Positions 29,489 through 38,705 are shown, numbered from the stretch's first letter. The stretch: DNA of 64,000 nucleotides from an uncultured Pseudoruegeria sp. (GCA_947498155.1 CANMJD010000001.1:248001-312000); one strand, 5' to 3'. Numbers and translations: made by a program. Notes: generated by a model from the letters alone, not told the origin.

Positions 29489-30010
29489 TTATCGGAGACG
29501 GGCCTGCCAATCCGCCCGTGTCAGCTGCATCTTCTGCAGCAAAGCCTCTGTGTTGCGCGCGGCTGAAAACACGCGGGCGGGCGCTGTGGGTTGAAAGCCC
29601 AGCTTGCGCAGCACGTTGGCCGAGGCGGTGTTTTCGATAAAATACCCTGACTGGATCAGATCCACCTCTGGCAGCTGAAAAGCCGCGTTTAGGATCGCTT
29701 GCCCAGCCTCGGTGGCATAGCCCTTGCCCTGTGCAGCCGGACACAACCAATAGCCGAATTCCCACAGGGTGCCGATCACCCCGACAAAACCCGTCTCATC
29801 CAGAATGGCCCAGATCTTGCCGGCATTTTTCACATTTGCGCCAATAAACCAGCGCGCATCTGCTTCGGTATAGGGATGCGGTACTTTGGTGAGCCATTGG
29901 CTCACCGCATAAAGCCCTGCCCCCGCCGCGAGCGGCGCGGCCATTTCAAGACGCAAGGGGGTCAGCTGCAGTCGCGCCGTGGTGATCTGCGCACTGAGGG
30001 TAAAAGACAT
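29489..30010 (-). CDS. GNAT family N-acetyltransferase (RimJ/L-like)
   Basis: A 173 aa GNAT protein of the RimJ/RimL-like group: opening MSFTLSAQITTARLQLTPLRLEM, the EFGYWLCPAAQGKGYATEAGQAIL acetyl-CoA loop (Q/RxxGxG/A) and the FIENTASANVLRKLGFQ motif. The start at 30010 is preferred because the longer track ORF runs into the preceding GNAT gene, which stops four bases upstream. Likely acetylates a protein N terminus, amino group or antibiotic-like small molecule; substrate unknown. Confidence 0.87.
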   Translation of the reverse strand: MSFTLSAQITTARLQLTPLRLEMAAPLAAGAGLYAVSQWLTKVPHPYTEADARWFIGANVKNAGKIWAILDETGFVGVIGTLWEFGYWLCPAAQGKGYATEAGQAILNAAFQLPEVDLIQSGYFIENTASANVLRKLGFQPTAPARVFSAARNTEALLQKMQLTRADWQARLR

Positions 30011-30014
30011 CCCG

Positions 30015-30554
30015 TTAACCGAGCCGTTTGATATAGGTCCAGGTGGCAACATTGGCGTCGCGGGCAACAGAATGGGATTCCGCATCGCCGATATATTCAA
30101 AACCGGTATTGGTCAGAACCCGTGCGCTGGCCGGATTGTCCTGAAAGACAGCCGCAAACACAGTTTTATTTTTCAACGGGTTTTCCGCCAGCAAAGCCGG
30201 AACCGCATCGGTGGCAATACCGGTATTCCAATAGATCGGCGCGACCCAATAGGCGATTTCGGATTGCTCGCGATCCAGCCGTTTCAGGCTGATCACGCCT
30301 TTGACTTCGCTTTCGCCGTGGGCTGAACCATCGATGACCCAAACGTCCTCGACGCGGTCCTCGGCGGCGGCGCGGGTAATAAAGTTATCTACAGCCCCAG
30401 GCGGTAACGGATGCGGGATCGAGCTTGTCGCCTGCGCAACACGTTGATCGCCCGCATACATTTGCAAAAGCCCAGAATCCGACCGCCGCACAGGGCGCAA
30501 AGTGGAGCGTGCCGTTTCGATCACGGGTTGATTTATAATCTGCTCTAGTTTCAT
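30015..30554 (-). CDS. GNAT family N-acetyltransferase (RimJ/L-like)
   Basis: A 179 aa paralogue of the next gene downstream, with IIETARSTLRPVRRSDSGLL, the IAYWVAPIYWNTGIATDAVPALL acetyl-CoA segment and FQDNPASARVLTNTGFEYIG. The acetyl-CoA loop lacks a clean QxxGxG (here PIYWNTGIA), so catalytic competence is a little uncertain. The gene overlaps the LysE gene by four bases (ATGA) and the second GNAT gene follows four bases later: a three-gene unit lysE-GNAT-GNAT. Confidence 0.85.
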   Translation of the reverse strand: MKLEQIINQPVIETARSTLRPVRRSDSGLLQMYAGDQRVAQATSSIPHPLPPGAVDNFITRAAAEDRVEDVWVIDGSAHGESEVKGVISLKRLDREQSEIAYWVAPIYWNTGIATDAVPALLAENPLKNKTVFAAVFQDNPASARVLTNTGFEYIGDAESHSVARDANVATWTYIKRLG

Positions 30555-31156
30555 GCTCTTCCTCCTCCGAATAGCACGAAGAAAACACTCGCAACCGTAA
30601 GGGCTGCCAAGGTTCCCATCAAATACTTCTCTGCCGGCGTGCCTGCGAGCTGCCCTGCAATTTTTTCACCGCCCCAAGTCCAGATCGGATGTAAAACCAT
30701 CTGGCATGCTGCCAAACAAATGGCGATTGTCGCCGTCGCTTGCAAGGCCGGTGTATCTGGTGTCACGAAAGCCGTGAAACCGGTGGTGATCATCGCCCAG
30801 GCTTTCGGGTTCAACGGATGCACCATCAACCCCGCCCAAAACCCCGGCACCGATGCGGTGTCCTCTCCGGGGGTAAGACGCAGGTTTGCGACCCGCCATG
30901 CCAGCCAGCATATATAGGCCGCAGAGACCCATTTAAGAGTCTCAAACAGCCAAGGGGCTGTGTCTGAAAGCTGCATTAAACCAAAACCGACAGGCCAGAT
31001 GATCAATTGTTTGCCCAGAACCACACCCGCCACAAACGGCAATGCCGCCCGTAAGCCATAGCGCGCACCGGTGGTCAGCAGGGCCATATTGGCGGGCCCT
31101 GGCGTGCCCACCTGAGAGGCGGCAAACAATAAAAAGGATCCGACAGCCACGGACAT
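30551..31156 (-). CDS. LysE family translocator
   Basis: A 201 aa inner-membrane exporter of the LysE/RhtB superfamily with five or six membrane helices. The family signature is visible as QVGTPGPANMALLTTGARYGLRAALPFVAGVVLG, and HPLNPKAWAMITTGFTAF in the middle. Members export amino acids or derivatives. It is the first gene of a unit with two GNAT genes (ATGA overlap). An export-plus-acetylation detoxification role is plausible but unproven. Confidence 0.92.
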   Translation of the reverse strand: MSVAVGSFLLFAASQVGTPGPANMALLTTGARYGLRAALPFVAGVVLGKQLIIWPVGFGLMQLSDTAPWLFETLKWVSAAYICWLAWRVANLRLTPGEDTASVPGFWAGLMVHPLNPKAWAMITTGFTAFVTPDTPALQATATIAICLAACQMVLHPIWTWGGEKIAGQLAGTPAEKYLMGTLAALTVASVFFVLFGGGRA

Positions 31157-31176
31157 GGTGAAACGACTTTCAAAAC

Positions 31177-31208
31177 GAAAAAGGGACCGGCGATATCGCC
31201 GATCCCCT
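31177..31208 (-). terminator. Rho-independent terminator after rpmA
   Basis: The near-perfect palindrome GGGATCGGCGAT/ATCGCCGGTCCC (one mismatch) reads into TTTTT on the minus strand, between rpmA and the lysE gene. Confidence 0.85.
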
Positions 31209-31234
31209 AATTTTTCAAACCTTGAGGCTTCGGC

Positions 31235-31504
31235 TTACTCAGCGGCCTCCGCCACTGGGAGAACCGAAATAAAGGTGCGGCCCTTGAGGCCTTTGTGGAA
31301 CGTCACGTTACCTTCGACTTTTGCGAAGATGGTGTGATCTTTGCCCATACCGACACCGGCACCGGGGTACATTTTTGTACCGCGCTGACGCATGATGATG
31401 TTACCTGGGATGACAGCTTCGCCGCCAAATTTTTTCACACCAAGACGGCGACCTGCGGAGTCGCGGCCGTTACGGGATGAACCACCTGCTTTTTTATGTG
31501 CCAT
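31235..31504 (-). CDS. rpmA: 50S ribosomal protein L27
   Basis: The 89 aa L27 with [29 protein letters not shown] and the [19 protein letters not shown] core. The N terminus begins directly with the mature [16 protein letters not shown] form, without the cleavable extension known from Firmicutes. It follows rplU by 11 bp in the conserved L21-L27 order and ends at a strong terminator. Confidence 0.98.
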   Translation of the reverse strand: MAHKKAGGSSRNGRDSAGRRLGVKKFGGEAVIPGNIIMRQRGTKMYPGAGVGMGKDHTIFAKVEGNVTFHKGLKGRTFISVLPVAEAAE

Positions 31505-31515
31505 GTGTTCTCTCC

Positions 31516-32166
31516 TTAGCCTTTAGCCAGTTCTTTGGCCTGTTCGATCCAGCCTTCACGCTCGATCCGACCTTTGAACGACAGTTTCTCATCAAATTCA
31601 GCGACATCAGCCTCTGTCCACGCAGCGATCTGCGCGAAAGTTGTAACGCCAGCATCTTGCAGCTTTTGCTGAATCAACGGACCTACGCCAGACAGCTTTT
31701 TCAGATTGTCTGCGCCTGCTTCAACAGCAGGTGCTGCTTTAGCTTTTGTCGCTGCTGGTTTTTTTGCGGCAGCTTTTTTCGGAGCCGGAGCAGCGGCAGC
31801 AACGGCTGCGCCAGAAACGGAACCGGAACCGATCGCGGCTTTAACACCGGATTTGTCAGCGCCAGCTTCCAGAATGTCGGTGACGCGGACCAGTGTCAGT
31901 TGCTGACGGTGGCCTTTGGTGCGCTGGGAGCCGTGCTTACGACGACGCTTAACGAAATGGATTACCTTTTCGCCTTTGATCTGGTCGATCACTTCGGCCT
32001 GAACCGCAGCGCCATCAACAGTTGGGGTACCAATCGTGGCGCCAACCATCAGAATTTCATTGAATTGTACTGTTTCGCCAGCATCTGCAGCCAGTTTTTC
32101 AACGCGCAGAACGTCGCCGCTCTGAACTTTGTACTGCTTGCCACCGGTCTTAAGAACCGCAAACAT
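31516..32166 (-). CDS. rplU: 50S ribosomal protein L21 with C-terminal helix-hairpin-helix-like extension
   Basis: Residues 1-103 are a normal L21 ([47 protein letters not shown]). The protein then continues to 216 aa through an Ala/Lys/Pro linker ([23 protein letters not shown]) into a helical domain, [31 protein letters not shown]. This resembles the helix-hairpin-helix segment found in flap endonuclease and NADH dehydrogenase E-like proteins. I recall L21 of this length as normal in Rhodobacteraceae. The start at 32166 follows AAAGGAAA; the longer track start is rejected. Confidence 0.95.
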   Translation of the reverse strand: MFAVLKTGGKQYKVQSGDVLRVEKLAADAGETVQFNEILMVGATIGTPTVDGAAVQAEVIDQIKGEKVIHFVKRRRKHGSQRTKGHRQQLTLVRVTDILEAGADKSGVKAAIGSGSVSGAAVAAAAPAPKKAAAKKPAATKAKAAPAVEAGADNLKKLSGVGPLIQQKLQDAGVTTFAQIAAWTEADVAEFDEKLSFKGRIEREGWIEQAKELAKG

Positions 32167-32315
32167 GTGCATTTCCTTTGTTCCCGCGTTCTCTGGCCCC
32201 GAATTTAATCGGCGTTTATGTGCCTCGAACAGCGCGCCCTCTGGGCGTGATTCATCATAGCCTAAAGACACCTGCCCTTAGGAAGTCGCGCTTATCGGAG
32301 GGAAAAGGGGGTAAG

Positions 32316-33617
32316 TCAAGCCTTATCGCACGGTTTTGGCAAGATTTCAGCAATGGCCTGCCATGTGACGTCCAGCACCTGTTGCTGGGCCTTGATAACG
32401 CCCGAGGCAGCGGTGCTCAAGCGGTTGTTGTCAGCCGCATTCCAAGCCTGTTGCACCAGATCCGCCAGCCCCTCGGTGTGTTTGAGAAAAATAGCCCCCC
32501 CCGCCGCATCAAGACTGACATAGGTTTCGGCAAAATCCTCAATCTGTGGGCCATGCAGGATCGCTGATCCAAGGGCGGCGGCCTCAAAGGGGTTTTTCCC
32601 CTTGAGGCCCACATCCGGCAGGGCAAGCGAATGACCGACAAAGGAGACTTTCGCGAGCCGGTACCACAATCCCATTTCGCCCATCGTATCGGCAACATAA
32701 ACTGCCGTAGTGGCGTTGATCTCTTCTCCGGCACTGCGCAGGGCCGCAGGGATAGCAATATCTTGCGCCTGCCGTGCAATATCGGGGCCATCGGTGATGT
32801 TGCGCGGCGCGATGATCAACACCGCGTCAGGATGCATGGTCAGGATTTTCTGATGGGCCTGCAGCATCGCGGGGTGTTCTGCAGCGTGGGTGGCAGCGGC
32901 GAGCCAGACGGGGCGGCCTGAAAGTTCCGCAGTCAAGTGTTTCAGCTCTGCTTCATCACAGGGCAGCGCTTGCGCGGCCCCTTTTAAGGCCCCAGTCACC
33001 CGAATGCGCGCCGGATCAACGCCGAAGGCAGCAAATGATCGGGCAGAGCCTGCATCTTGCACCAGACAGATGCGAAACAGCCGCAGAATATCGCGATACA
33101 GCCCTTTGAGCTTACCGCGCGACTGCACGCTGTTTTCATAAAACCGGCTGTTGATCAAACCGAGTGGAATGCCCCGCTTATCCGCAGCGACCATAATCGC
33201 GGGCCAGAAATCCATTTCGCTAAAGATACCGGCCACAGGTTTCCAATGATCCAGAAAGCGGTTCACCGCCCCATGGGTATCAACGGGCAAATACTGATGC
33301 AGACAGTGCGGCGGCAACCCGACCTTGGCCAAAGCCTGCGCCGAGGTAAGCGTCGTCGTCGTCAGCACAAAGCTTAAATCGGGGTGCAGGTCCCCTGCCC
33401 GTTTGATCAACGGCAACAACGCAAGGCTTTCGCCAACGCTTAAGGCGTGGAACCAAAGCACCGCGCCTTCCGGGGCGGTTGGCAAATCACGTGCGAAACG
33501 TTCCTCTAGCCGTGCAGCATCCATTTTGCCCCGCGCCACCCGCTTTCTTAGCGCCTTGCGCCAAATCGGTTCCGACAGGTGGGAGAACGCCAGATAGGCT
33601 GAAAGCAGCGCCCCCAA
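32316..33617 (-). CDS. waaA: 3-deoxy-D-manno-octulosonic acid transferase
   Basis: Transfers Kdo from CMP-Kdo to lipid A precursors at the inner membrane. The 433 aa GT30 protein has the N-terminal anchor and VLWFHALSVGESLALLPLIKR (Glu in the acceptor-base position), SEMDFWPAIM, NSRFYENSVQSRGKLKG and the KGKNPFEAAALGSAILHGPQ nucleotide-sugar loop. The reading frame begins with TTG at 33617, two bases after the kdsD stop codon; no ATG is available near the expected N terminus, so the TTG start is likely real. It is the last gene of the Kdo cluster. Confidence 0.94.
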   Translation of the reverse strand: MGALLSAYLAFSHLSEPIWRKALRKRVARGKMDAARLEERFARDLPTAPEGAVLWFHALSVGESLALLPLIKRAGDLHPDLSFVLTTTTLTSAQALAKVGLPPHCLHQYLPVDTHGAVNRFLDHWKPVAGIFSEMDFWPAIMVAADKRGIPLGLINSRFYENSVQSRGKLKGLYRDILRLFRICLVQDAGSARSFAAFGVDPARIRVTGALKGAAQALPCDEAELKHLTAELSGRPVWLAAATHAAEHPAMLQAHQKILTMHPDAVLIIAPRNITDGPDIARQAQDIAIPAALRSAGEEINATTAVYVADTMGEMGLWYRLAKVSFVGHSLALPDVGLKGKNPFEAAALGSAILHGPQIEDFAETYVSLDAAGGAIFLKHTEGLADLVQQAWNAADNNRLSTAASGVIKAQQQVLDVTWQAIAEILPKPCDKA

Positions 33618-33618
33618 A

Positions 33619-34611
33619 CTAGGCCGCCCCGATCCGCAGCAGTTGCAGCACCGTCACCAGCCCTAGTGCGGCGCCGTCTTTGACCACAAAGGCCGCCGAG
33701 ATTTTGCGGTCCTGCATCATATGCAATGCGCGGGCCGACAGGCGATCCGGTTCGATGGTGACGGGGTTTTCGGTCATGATATCTTTGGCAAAAACCTCTC
33801 GCATGGCGGTATCCATCGGAGTTTGCGACTGGCTTTCCAGATAGCGGCGGATGTCCCCATCGGTCACCACCCCAAGCAACGAACCGCCCTCACCCGTCAC
33901 TCCGACAATGCCAAAACCTTTTGCCGAGAGCATCGCGATAACATCAATCACCGGCTGTTCTGGCCCGACCAATGGCAAATCCGCACCCTGATACATGATC
34001 TCTGAAATACGCGTCAGCGACGCCCCGAGCTTGCCCCCCGGATGAAAGCCAAAGAAACTATGCTCTGTGAACCCTTTTTTCTGCAACAGGGCCACGGCAA
34101 TCGCATCACCCATGGCCAGTTGCATCAAGGTGGACGTTGTTGGCGCAAGGTTATGCGGACAGGCCTCTCGGGCTTTGGGCAGCCCCAAAACCACATCGCT
34201 GGCCTTGGCCAGAGAACTGTCGCCATTGCCGGTAATGATGATTTGCGACACACCAAAGCGCCGCGAATAGGCGGCAATATCGGAGAGCTCTTTGGTTTCA
34301 CCGCTCCACGTCAGCATCAGGATGACATCATCGCTCTGGATCATGCCCAGATCCCCATGGCTGGCCTCGGACGGGTGGACAAAAAACGCCGGTGTGCCGG
34401 TAGAGGCAAATGTCGCGGCCAATTTGGAACCGATATGCCCGCTTTTGCCCAGCCCGGTGACGATCAAGCGCCCCTTCATCGCAAAGATCAGATCAATGGC
34501 TTGCTGCACAGCATGACACAGACCATCGGTCTCCATCGCTTCGATCAGGCACTCTATGCCGTCGCGTTCCGTGGTAATAGCTGTTTTTACGGCAAGACTG
34601 TCTGAGTTCAT
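33619..34611 (-). CDS. kdsD: Arabinose-5-phosphate isomerase (KpsF/GutQ/KdsD)
   Basis: Makes D-arabinose 5-phosphate from ribulose 5-phosphate, the entry to Kdo. The 330 aa protein has a SIS domain (MKGRLIVTGLGKSGHIGSKLAATFASTGTPAFFVHPSEASHGDLGM and TLMQLAMGDAIAVALL) followed by two CBS repeats (from about residue 215 and from about 275). It sits between kdsA and waaA, so its role in Kdo synthesis, rather than capsule or sorbitol metabolism, is well supported by context. Confidence 0.95.
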   Translation of the reverse strand: MNSDSLAVKTAITTERDGIECLIEAMETDGLCHAVQQAIDLIFAMKGRLIVTGLGKSGHIGSKLAATFASTGTPAFFVHPSEASHGDLGMIQSDDVILMLTWSGETKELSDIAAYSRRFGVSQIIITGNGDSSLAKASDVVLGLPKAREACPHNLAPTTSTLMQLAMGDAIAVALLQKKGFTEHSFFGFHPGGKLGASLTRISEIMYQGADLPLVGPEQPVIDVIAMLSAKGFGIVGVTGEGGSLLGVVTDGDIRRYLESQSQTPMDTAMREVFAKDIMTENPVTIEPDRLSARALHMMQDRKISAAFVVKDGAALGLVTVLQLLRIGAA

Positions 34612-34680
34612 GGAACCTATCGCATCTTTCTTATTCAGGCTTTGGTAAGGGGCGCGGGGCGAAAAAAACGATCCGCCCGA

Positions 34681-35511
34681 CTAGCCCTTCATCAGCGCAT
34701 CGATCTCTTTCAGACGCTTTAACAACGCCGGCATATCCGCCAAAGCCACCATATTGGGGCCATCACTGGGGCTGCGGGCGGGCTCTTCGTGGGTTTCGAT
34801 GAAGACGCCCCCCACTCCGACCGCCACAGCCGCACGCGCCAGCGGCGGAACAAATTCCGACTGACCACCCGTCGCCCCCCCCAGACCGCCAGGCAGTTGC
34901 ACCGAATGGGTGGCATCAAACACCACCGGACAGCCGGTTTGCGCCATGATCGGCAGGCTACGCATATCGCTGACCAACATATTATAGCCAAAACTCGCGC
35001 CGCGCTCTGTCAGGATGATCTTGTCATTGCCGGTGGATTTCACCTTATCGACAATGTTCTGCACATCCCATGGGGCTAAAAACTGTCCCTTTTTGACATT
35101 GATCGCCGCACCGGTTTCACCGGCAGCCAGCAACAGATCAGTCTGGCGGCACAGAAAGGCAGGAATTTGCAAAATATCGACATACTGCGCGGCGCGGGCG
35201 CATTGCTCGGCCCCATGCACATCGGTCAAGACCGGACAGCCGAATTCATCCCGGATCGCCGCCAGAATATCCAGACCCTCTTCGATGCCGACCCCGCGCT
35301 TGCCCGACAGGCTGGTGCGGTTGGCTTTGTCAAAGCTGGCTTTGAACACAAAGGGCAGATCCAATGCGCTACAGCTTTGCAGCAGGTTTTGCGCCAGCAT
35401 ACGGGCATGATCCAGCGTTTCTAACTGGCACGGACCAGAGATCAGGGCAAAGGGCATATCATTGGAAAAGCTTACATTTCCAACGGTTACAGTGTTTTGT
35501 TGCGTGCTCAT
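34681..35511 (-). CDS. kdsA: 3-deoxy-8-phosphooctulonate synthase
   Basis: Condenses PEP with arabinose 5-phosphate to Kdo-8-phosphate. The 276 aa TIM-barrel enzyme has GPCQLETLDHARMLA, FKASFDKANRTS, KRGVGIEEGLDIL and VFDATHSVQLPGG, all normal. CQLE at the metal position suggests the metal-dependent (Cys-containing) form is possible, but I would not decide without an alignment. The start overlaps the kdsB stop by four bases, so both genes are translationally coupled. Confidence 0.97.
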   Translation of the reverse strand: MSTQQNTVTVGNVSFSNDMPFALISGPCQLETLDHARMLAQNLLQSCSALDLPFVFKASFDKANRTSLSGKRGVGIEEGLDILAAIRDEFGCPVLTDVHGAEQCARAAQYVDILQIPAFLCRQTDLLLAAGETGAAINVKKGQFLAPWDVQNIVDKVKSTGNDKIILTERGASFGYNMLVSDMRSLPIMAQTGCPVVFDATHSVQLPGGLGGATGGQSEFVPPLARAAVAVGVGGVFIETHEEPARSPSDGPNMVALADMPALLKRLKEIDALMKG

Positions 35512-36347
35512 TCCAGCCCCTCCCGGCGCATAATATCTTGAATTGTGTCAATATCGCTCGGGTTGTTCAGCTCCCAGAAATCGCGCCCCTTGGCGTCGAC
35601 CTCGACACAGCGCACCGCGATGTTGTTTTCCAGAAAGCGCAATTGCTCCAGCCCTTCCAGCTCTTCAGCCTGCCCCGGATCCATCGCCGCATATTGGCGC
35701 AGGGCTGCGGGGGTGTAGCCATAGACACCGACATGATGAAACACTGGGGTTTCGGCCTCATCAGCAAAATCTTTGGTGACAAAAGGCAGCACTTCTTTAG
35801 AAAAATACAACGCATTGCCGCCGCGGGCAAAAACGGCTGTGGTGCCACCGACGCGATCCTGTTTTCGGTCTTCTTTCAGACGCCGCAAATGCGCGCCGGA
35901 ACTGCGTAAAACCGGTGTCGCGCAGGCGATGTTGCGATCGGCCCGCATCGCCGCAATCAATGCTTCGACGAACCACGCCGGTGTCAGCGGCGCATCGCCT
36001 TGCAGATTCACGATAATATCCGCCGTATCAGGCAGTTGCGCCACCGCTTCCGCGCAGCGTTCGGTGCCATTGCGACAGGCCGAAGAGGTCATCAGAACCT
36101 GCGCGCCAAACCCTTCGGCTTCGGCTTTGATCCGCGCATCATCAGTGACCACAAAAACCGCATCGGCACCGGCGACGCCGCAGGCACATTCCCAGCTGCG
36201 CTGGATCAGAGATTTCGACACGCCGCTCGCCCCGACAAGATGGGCCAACGGCTTACCGGGATAACGGGTCGATGCATAGCGCGCAGGAATGAGGATAACA
36301 GTTTTCAAGGCAGGCAGCCCCTTTGTAAATGAACCGCGCCCAGACAT
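35508..36347 (-). CDS. kdsB: CMP-Kdo synthetase
   Basis: Activates Kdo with CTP before transfer to lipid A. The 279 aa nucleotidyltransferase has VILIPARYASTRYPGKPLAHLVG, SACRNGTERCAEAV and IIVNLQGDAPLTPAWFVEALI. The track start at 36347 has no clear ribosome site; a TTG at 36308 (KTVILIPARY) preceded by AAAGGGG is a plausible shorter start. It is the first gene of kdsB-kdsA-kdsD-waaA. One difference from the usual family is PLTPAWF in place of the common DEPLI..., but the core is intact. Confidence 0.95.
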   Translation of the reverse strand: MSGRGSFTKGLPALKTVILIPARYASTRYPGKPLAHLVGASGVSKSLIQRSWECACGVAGADAVFVVTDDARIKAEAEGFGAQVLMTSSACRNGTERCAEAVAQLPDTADIIVNLQGDAPLTPAWFVEALIAAMRADRNIACATPVLRSSGAHLRRLKEDRKQDRVGGTTAVFARGGNALYFSKEVLPFVTKDFADEAETPVFHHVGVYGYTPAALRQYAAMDPGQAEELEGLEQLRFLENNIAVRCVEVDAKGRDFWELNNPSDIDTIQDIMRREGLE

Positions 36348-36378
36348 AACCGCAATGCGGCAAACAGAAAACCGCTAT

Positions 36379-37203
36379 TTAGATGTCCTGACCGGCCATA
36401 TAACGTGCCGAGGCCAGACCAAGGGCGCGCGAGACATCAACAAGCATGGTGTCAAACCCCTCAAACAGCGCCTGATTCAGCGCTTTACCGGCTTCGGTGT
36501 AGGAAAAATCGATATAGGACTGCACCTCGGCATCCTCGAGCGGTTGATAGGCCAGCGCCAGATAGGCGAACAACCATTCCTCTGTATTGGCGCGGATTTC
36601 GGCTTCTTGGTTCCAGACATCCGCCAGAATTTCATCTTCCGTCAGATCAAAGGAAAACGCCCCGCCATCCACAAGGCCGATGTAGAACGCATAATTGGCG
36701 TTCATCGAGCCGACAACATTAGACTCCACCAGTTGATTGGCGTCCGAAAACGCGCGCAACAGATCAAGCCGTTCATCTTCGGCGGCAATCATCGCCTCCA
36801 GCGTTTCTATGCTGGCCTCCTCGATGGCCTCATCCATTTGAGCGACACGGGCCGAAATCTCTAGCCCGATGATTTTCTGGCCGGTTTCACTTTCAAAAAA
36901 GGCATTTGCCGCAGGGATATGCGCTTCGGGCATTTCCGCCTCAAAGGCGGCGCCAAAGCTGGCCACAAGACGGTCAATGTCATAAATCCGCTGCACATCC
37001 TGCTGCCAGCCCTGCCCGCCTTGGGTGGGAAACAGATCGGCTTCCAGATTGGTGGAATAGCGCATGCCCTCATCGCGCATCACCTGAAGGACCTCACGCA
37101 TTTTGAGCGTATCCATAAGCTGCGCAGTGGTTTGCGCTGTGGCGGGAAAGGCCGATAAAAGTGCTGCGGTAACTGTCGGGATTGATGCGTATTTCAGTAT
37201 CAT
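36379..37203 (-). CDS. DUF2059 domain exported protein
   Basis: A 274 aa secreted or periplasmic protein: signal peptide MILKYASIPTVTAALLSAFPATA with cleavage near residue 23, then an all-helical, acidic body. The DUF2059 segment lies in the last third (YLALAYQPLEDAEVQSYIDFSYTEAGKALNQALFEGF), matching the usual SAxELxxxxxFYxTPxGxx pattern. The ATG at 37203 has an AGAGGTCCC site. No function is known. It lies upstream of, but 32 bp away from, kdsB on the same strand, so co-transcription with the Kdo genes is possible. Confidence 0.82.
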   Translation of the reverse strand: MILKYASIPTVTAALLSAFPATAQTTAQLMDTLKMREVLQVMRDEGMRYSTNLEADLFPTQGGQGWQQDVQRIYDIDRLVASFGAAFEAEMPEAHIPAANAFFESETGQKIIGLEISARVAQMDEAIEEASIETLEAMIAAEDERLDLLRAFSDANQLVESNVVGSMNANYAFYIGLVDGGAFSFDLTEDEILADVWNQEAEIRANTEEWLFAYLALAYQPLEDAEVQSYIDFSYTEAGKALNQALFEGFDTMLVDVSRALGLASARYMAGQDI

Positions 37204-37371
37204 GGGACCTCTGGGATCATCGTTTGAAAAAAGCCTATCGCGCCACCGCGCGATTTCCAAGCAAGCAAGTGATGATATTGCCGTGATGGCGGGATGAATT
37301 TAGGTGGAACGCACCCAAAAAAGCGCTTGCAGCGACGCACACATCCGACTACATCGCATCCACCACTTCGC

Positions 37372-37461
37372 GGAGAGGTGCCGGAGTGGTCGAACGGGGC
37401 GGTCTCGAAAACCGTTGTACCTTCACGGGTACCCAGGGTTCGAATCCCTGTCTCTCCGCCA
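37372..37461 (+). tRNA. tRNA-Ser (CGA)
   Basis: A 90-nt class II tRNA with acceptor stem GGAGAGG/TCTCTCC, discriminator G and encoded CCA. The anticodon loop CTCGAAA gives anticodon CGA, decoding UCG. There is a long variable arm and a GGTTCGAATCC T arm. This is the plus-strand member of an inverted pair of serine tRNA genes bounding a decayed segment. Confidence 0.95.
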
Positions 37462-37616
37462 CTTATCCCCTGATGTCTTGAAATCGCGCATATGTGCGCT
37501 GTCCAATGGCTTTTGAACACGGGTATGGTGGGTTTTTGCACGTCAATCCCGCGCCATTGCACCTTGTCCGCCAGATCATATTTGGTGATTGACCCGATCA
37601 AGTGCTAGGTTTTCCC

Positions 37617-38705
37617 ATGATGACTCGAACCCCTTTGATCAGGTTGGTCTTTCGCAACATCGCCCCGGTGATTGGGCCTGTCTTTGCCTTTTCGGCGCTC
37701 TTGGGGGCGGGCCAAGCTGTTGCCTGCGCTTTTCACTACTATCTGCCCGAAAAAACCGCGGTGGATTATCTGGTTGACGGCTCTGACGTGGTTCTGGCGC
37801 GCACTGCACCGGACAATAAATTCGCCTATAAAACCGCCATTGTTTTGCGCGGCACCGGGCCGGATGCGCCCTTGCCGTTTCTGGTTGATCGGGTGACGCG
37901 CCTGAAAATGGCTAACAATCCGGATGATTACAGGCTTTTTGCACGCGAAAACGGGGATGCGTGGCAAAGTGTCAGCCATGTCACACCCGCCTATCACAAG
38001 CTGTTGGAGCAGGTTTTGACCAAAAGCAACACTTGGGAGGCAGGATATAGTGCCGAGCGGTTGGCCTTGTTTGCCCCGCTGTTAACCCACCCTGATCCTT
38101 TGGTGCAGAAACTGGCCCTGCGCGAGGTCGATAAAGCCCCCTATGCGTTGCTTCGTCAGGCCGACACGAATATCCCCGCTGACAGGCTCCTGTCCCAGCT
38201 CTGGACCCGCGAAGGCGTCGCGTTTCAATCCATTCGTGTTTTGCTTCTGGGGTTGAGTGACACCGCCCAAGCCCGCGCCGAGGTCTATGATTTTTTTGAC
38301 CGCACCCAATCCTGGCAATCCGCTAATAATCTGGGGGCCTTCGCCACCGCATTGATCGAGCTTGACGGGATCGATGGCGTCGCCCGATTGGAAGATAGGC
38401 TGCTTTCGGACCCCGCGCAGCCTTTGGCAAAGTTGGAACAGGCCCTAGAGGCAATGGCCATTCAGAATGCAGGTGCCGCACCCGACGTGCGGCGCGCCAT
38501 CACCAACGCCTTGATCGGTCTTATCGAGCGCAACCCGCAAATCGCACCGGTGATTTTGCGTCCGTTTGAGGCCCGCAATGACCTGTCACAAGGGGAGGTT
38601 CTGGCGCGGGTGATCCGCAATCCCGCCATCACCGATCGCGCTGATCAACTGGCGATCATGCGCTATGTCACCCGTTCAGAACGGGCCGCCGCTTTGGCGC
38701 AATGA
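37617..38705 (+). CDS. Exported hypothetical protein with helical repeats
   Basis: A 362 aa protein of no family I can name. It opens with a signal peptide-like stretch (LVFRNIAPVIGPVFAFSALLGAGQAVA) followed by CAFHYYLPEKTAVDYLVDGSDVVLARTAP. From about residue 125 it is a series of leucine/alanine-rich helical repeats (LLTHPDPLVQKLALREVDKAPYALLRQA, then REGVAFQSIRVLLLGL) reminiscent of HEAT-like repeats. Two neighbouring ATGs (37617 and 37620) could be the start. It lies between the two tRNA-Ser genes. The repeat content suggests a periplasmic scaffold, but this is inference. Confidence 0.65.
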   Translation: MMTRTPLIRLVFRNIAPVIGPVFAFSALLGAGQAVACAFHYYLPEKTAVDYLVDGSDVVLARTAPDNKFAYKTAIVLRGTGPDAPLPFLVDRVTRLKMANNPDDYRLFARENGDAWQSVSHVTPAYHKLLEQVLTKSNTWEAGYSAERLALFAPLLTHPDPLVQKLALREVDKAPYALLRQADTNIPADRLLSQLWTREGVAFQSIRVLLLGLSDTAQARAEVYDFFDRTQSWQSANNLGAFATALIELDGIDGVARLEDRLLSDPAQPLAKLEQALEAMAIQNAGAAPDVRRAITNALIGLIERNPQIAPVILRPFEARNDLSQGEVLARVIRNPAITDRADQLAIMRYVTRSERAAALAQ

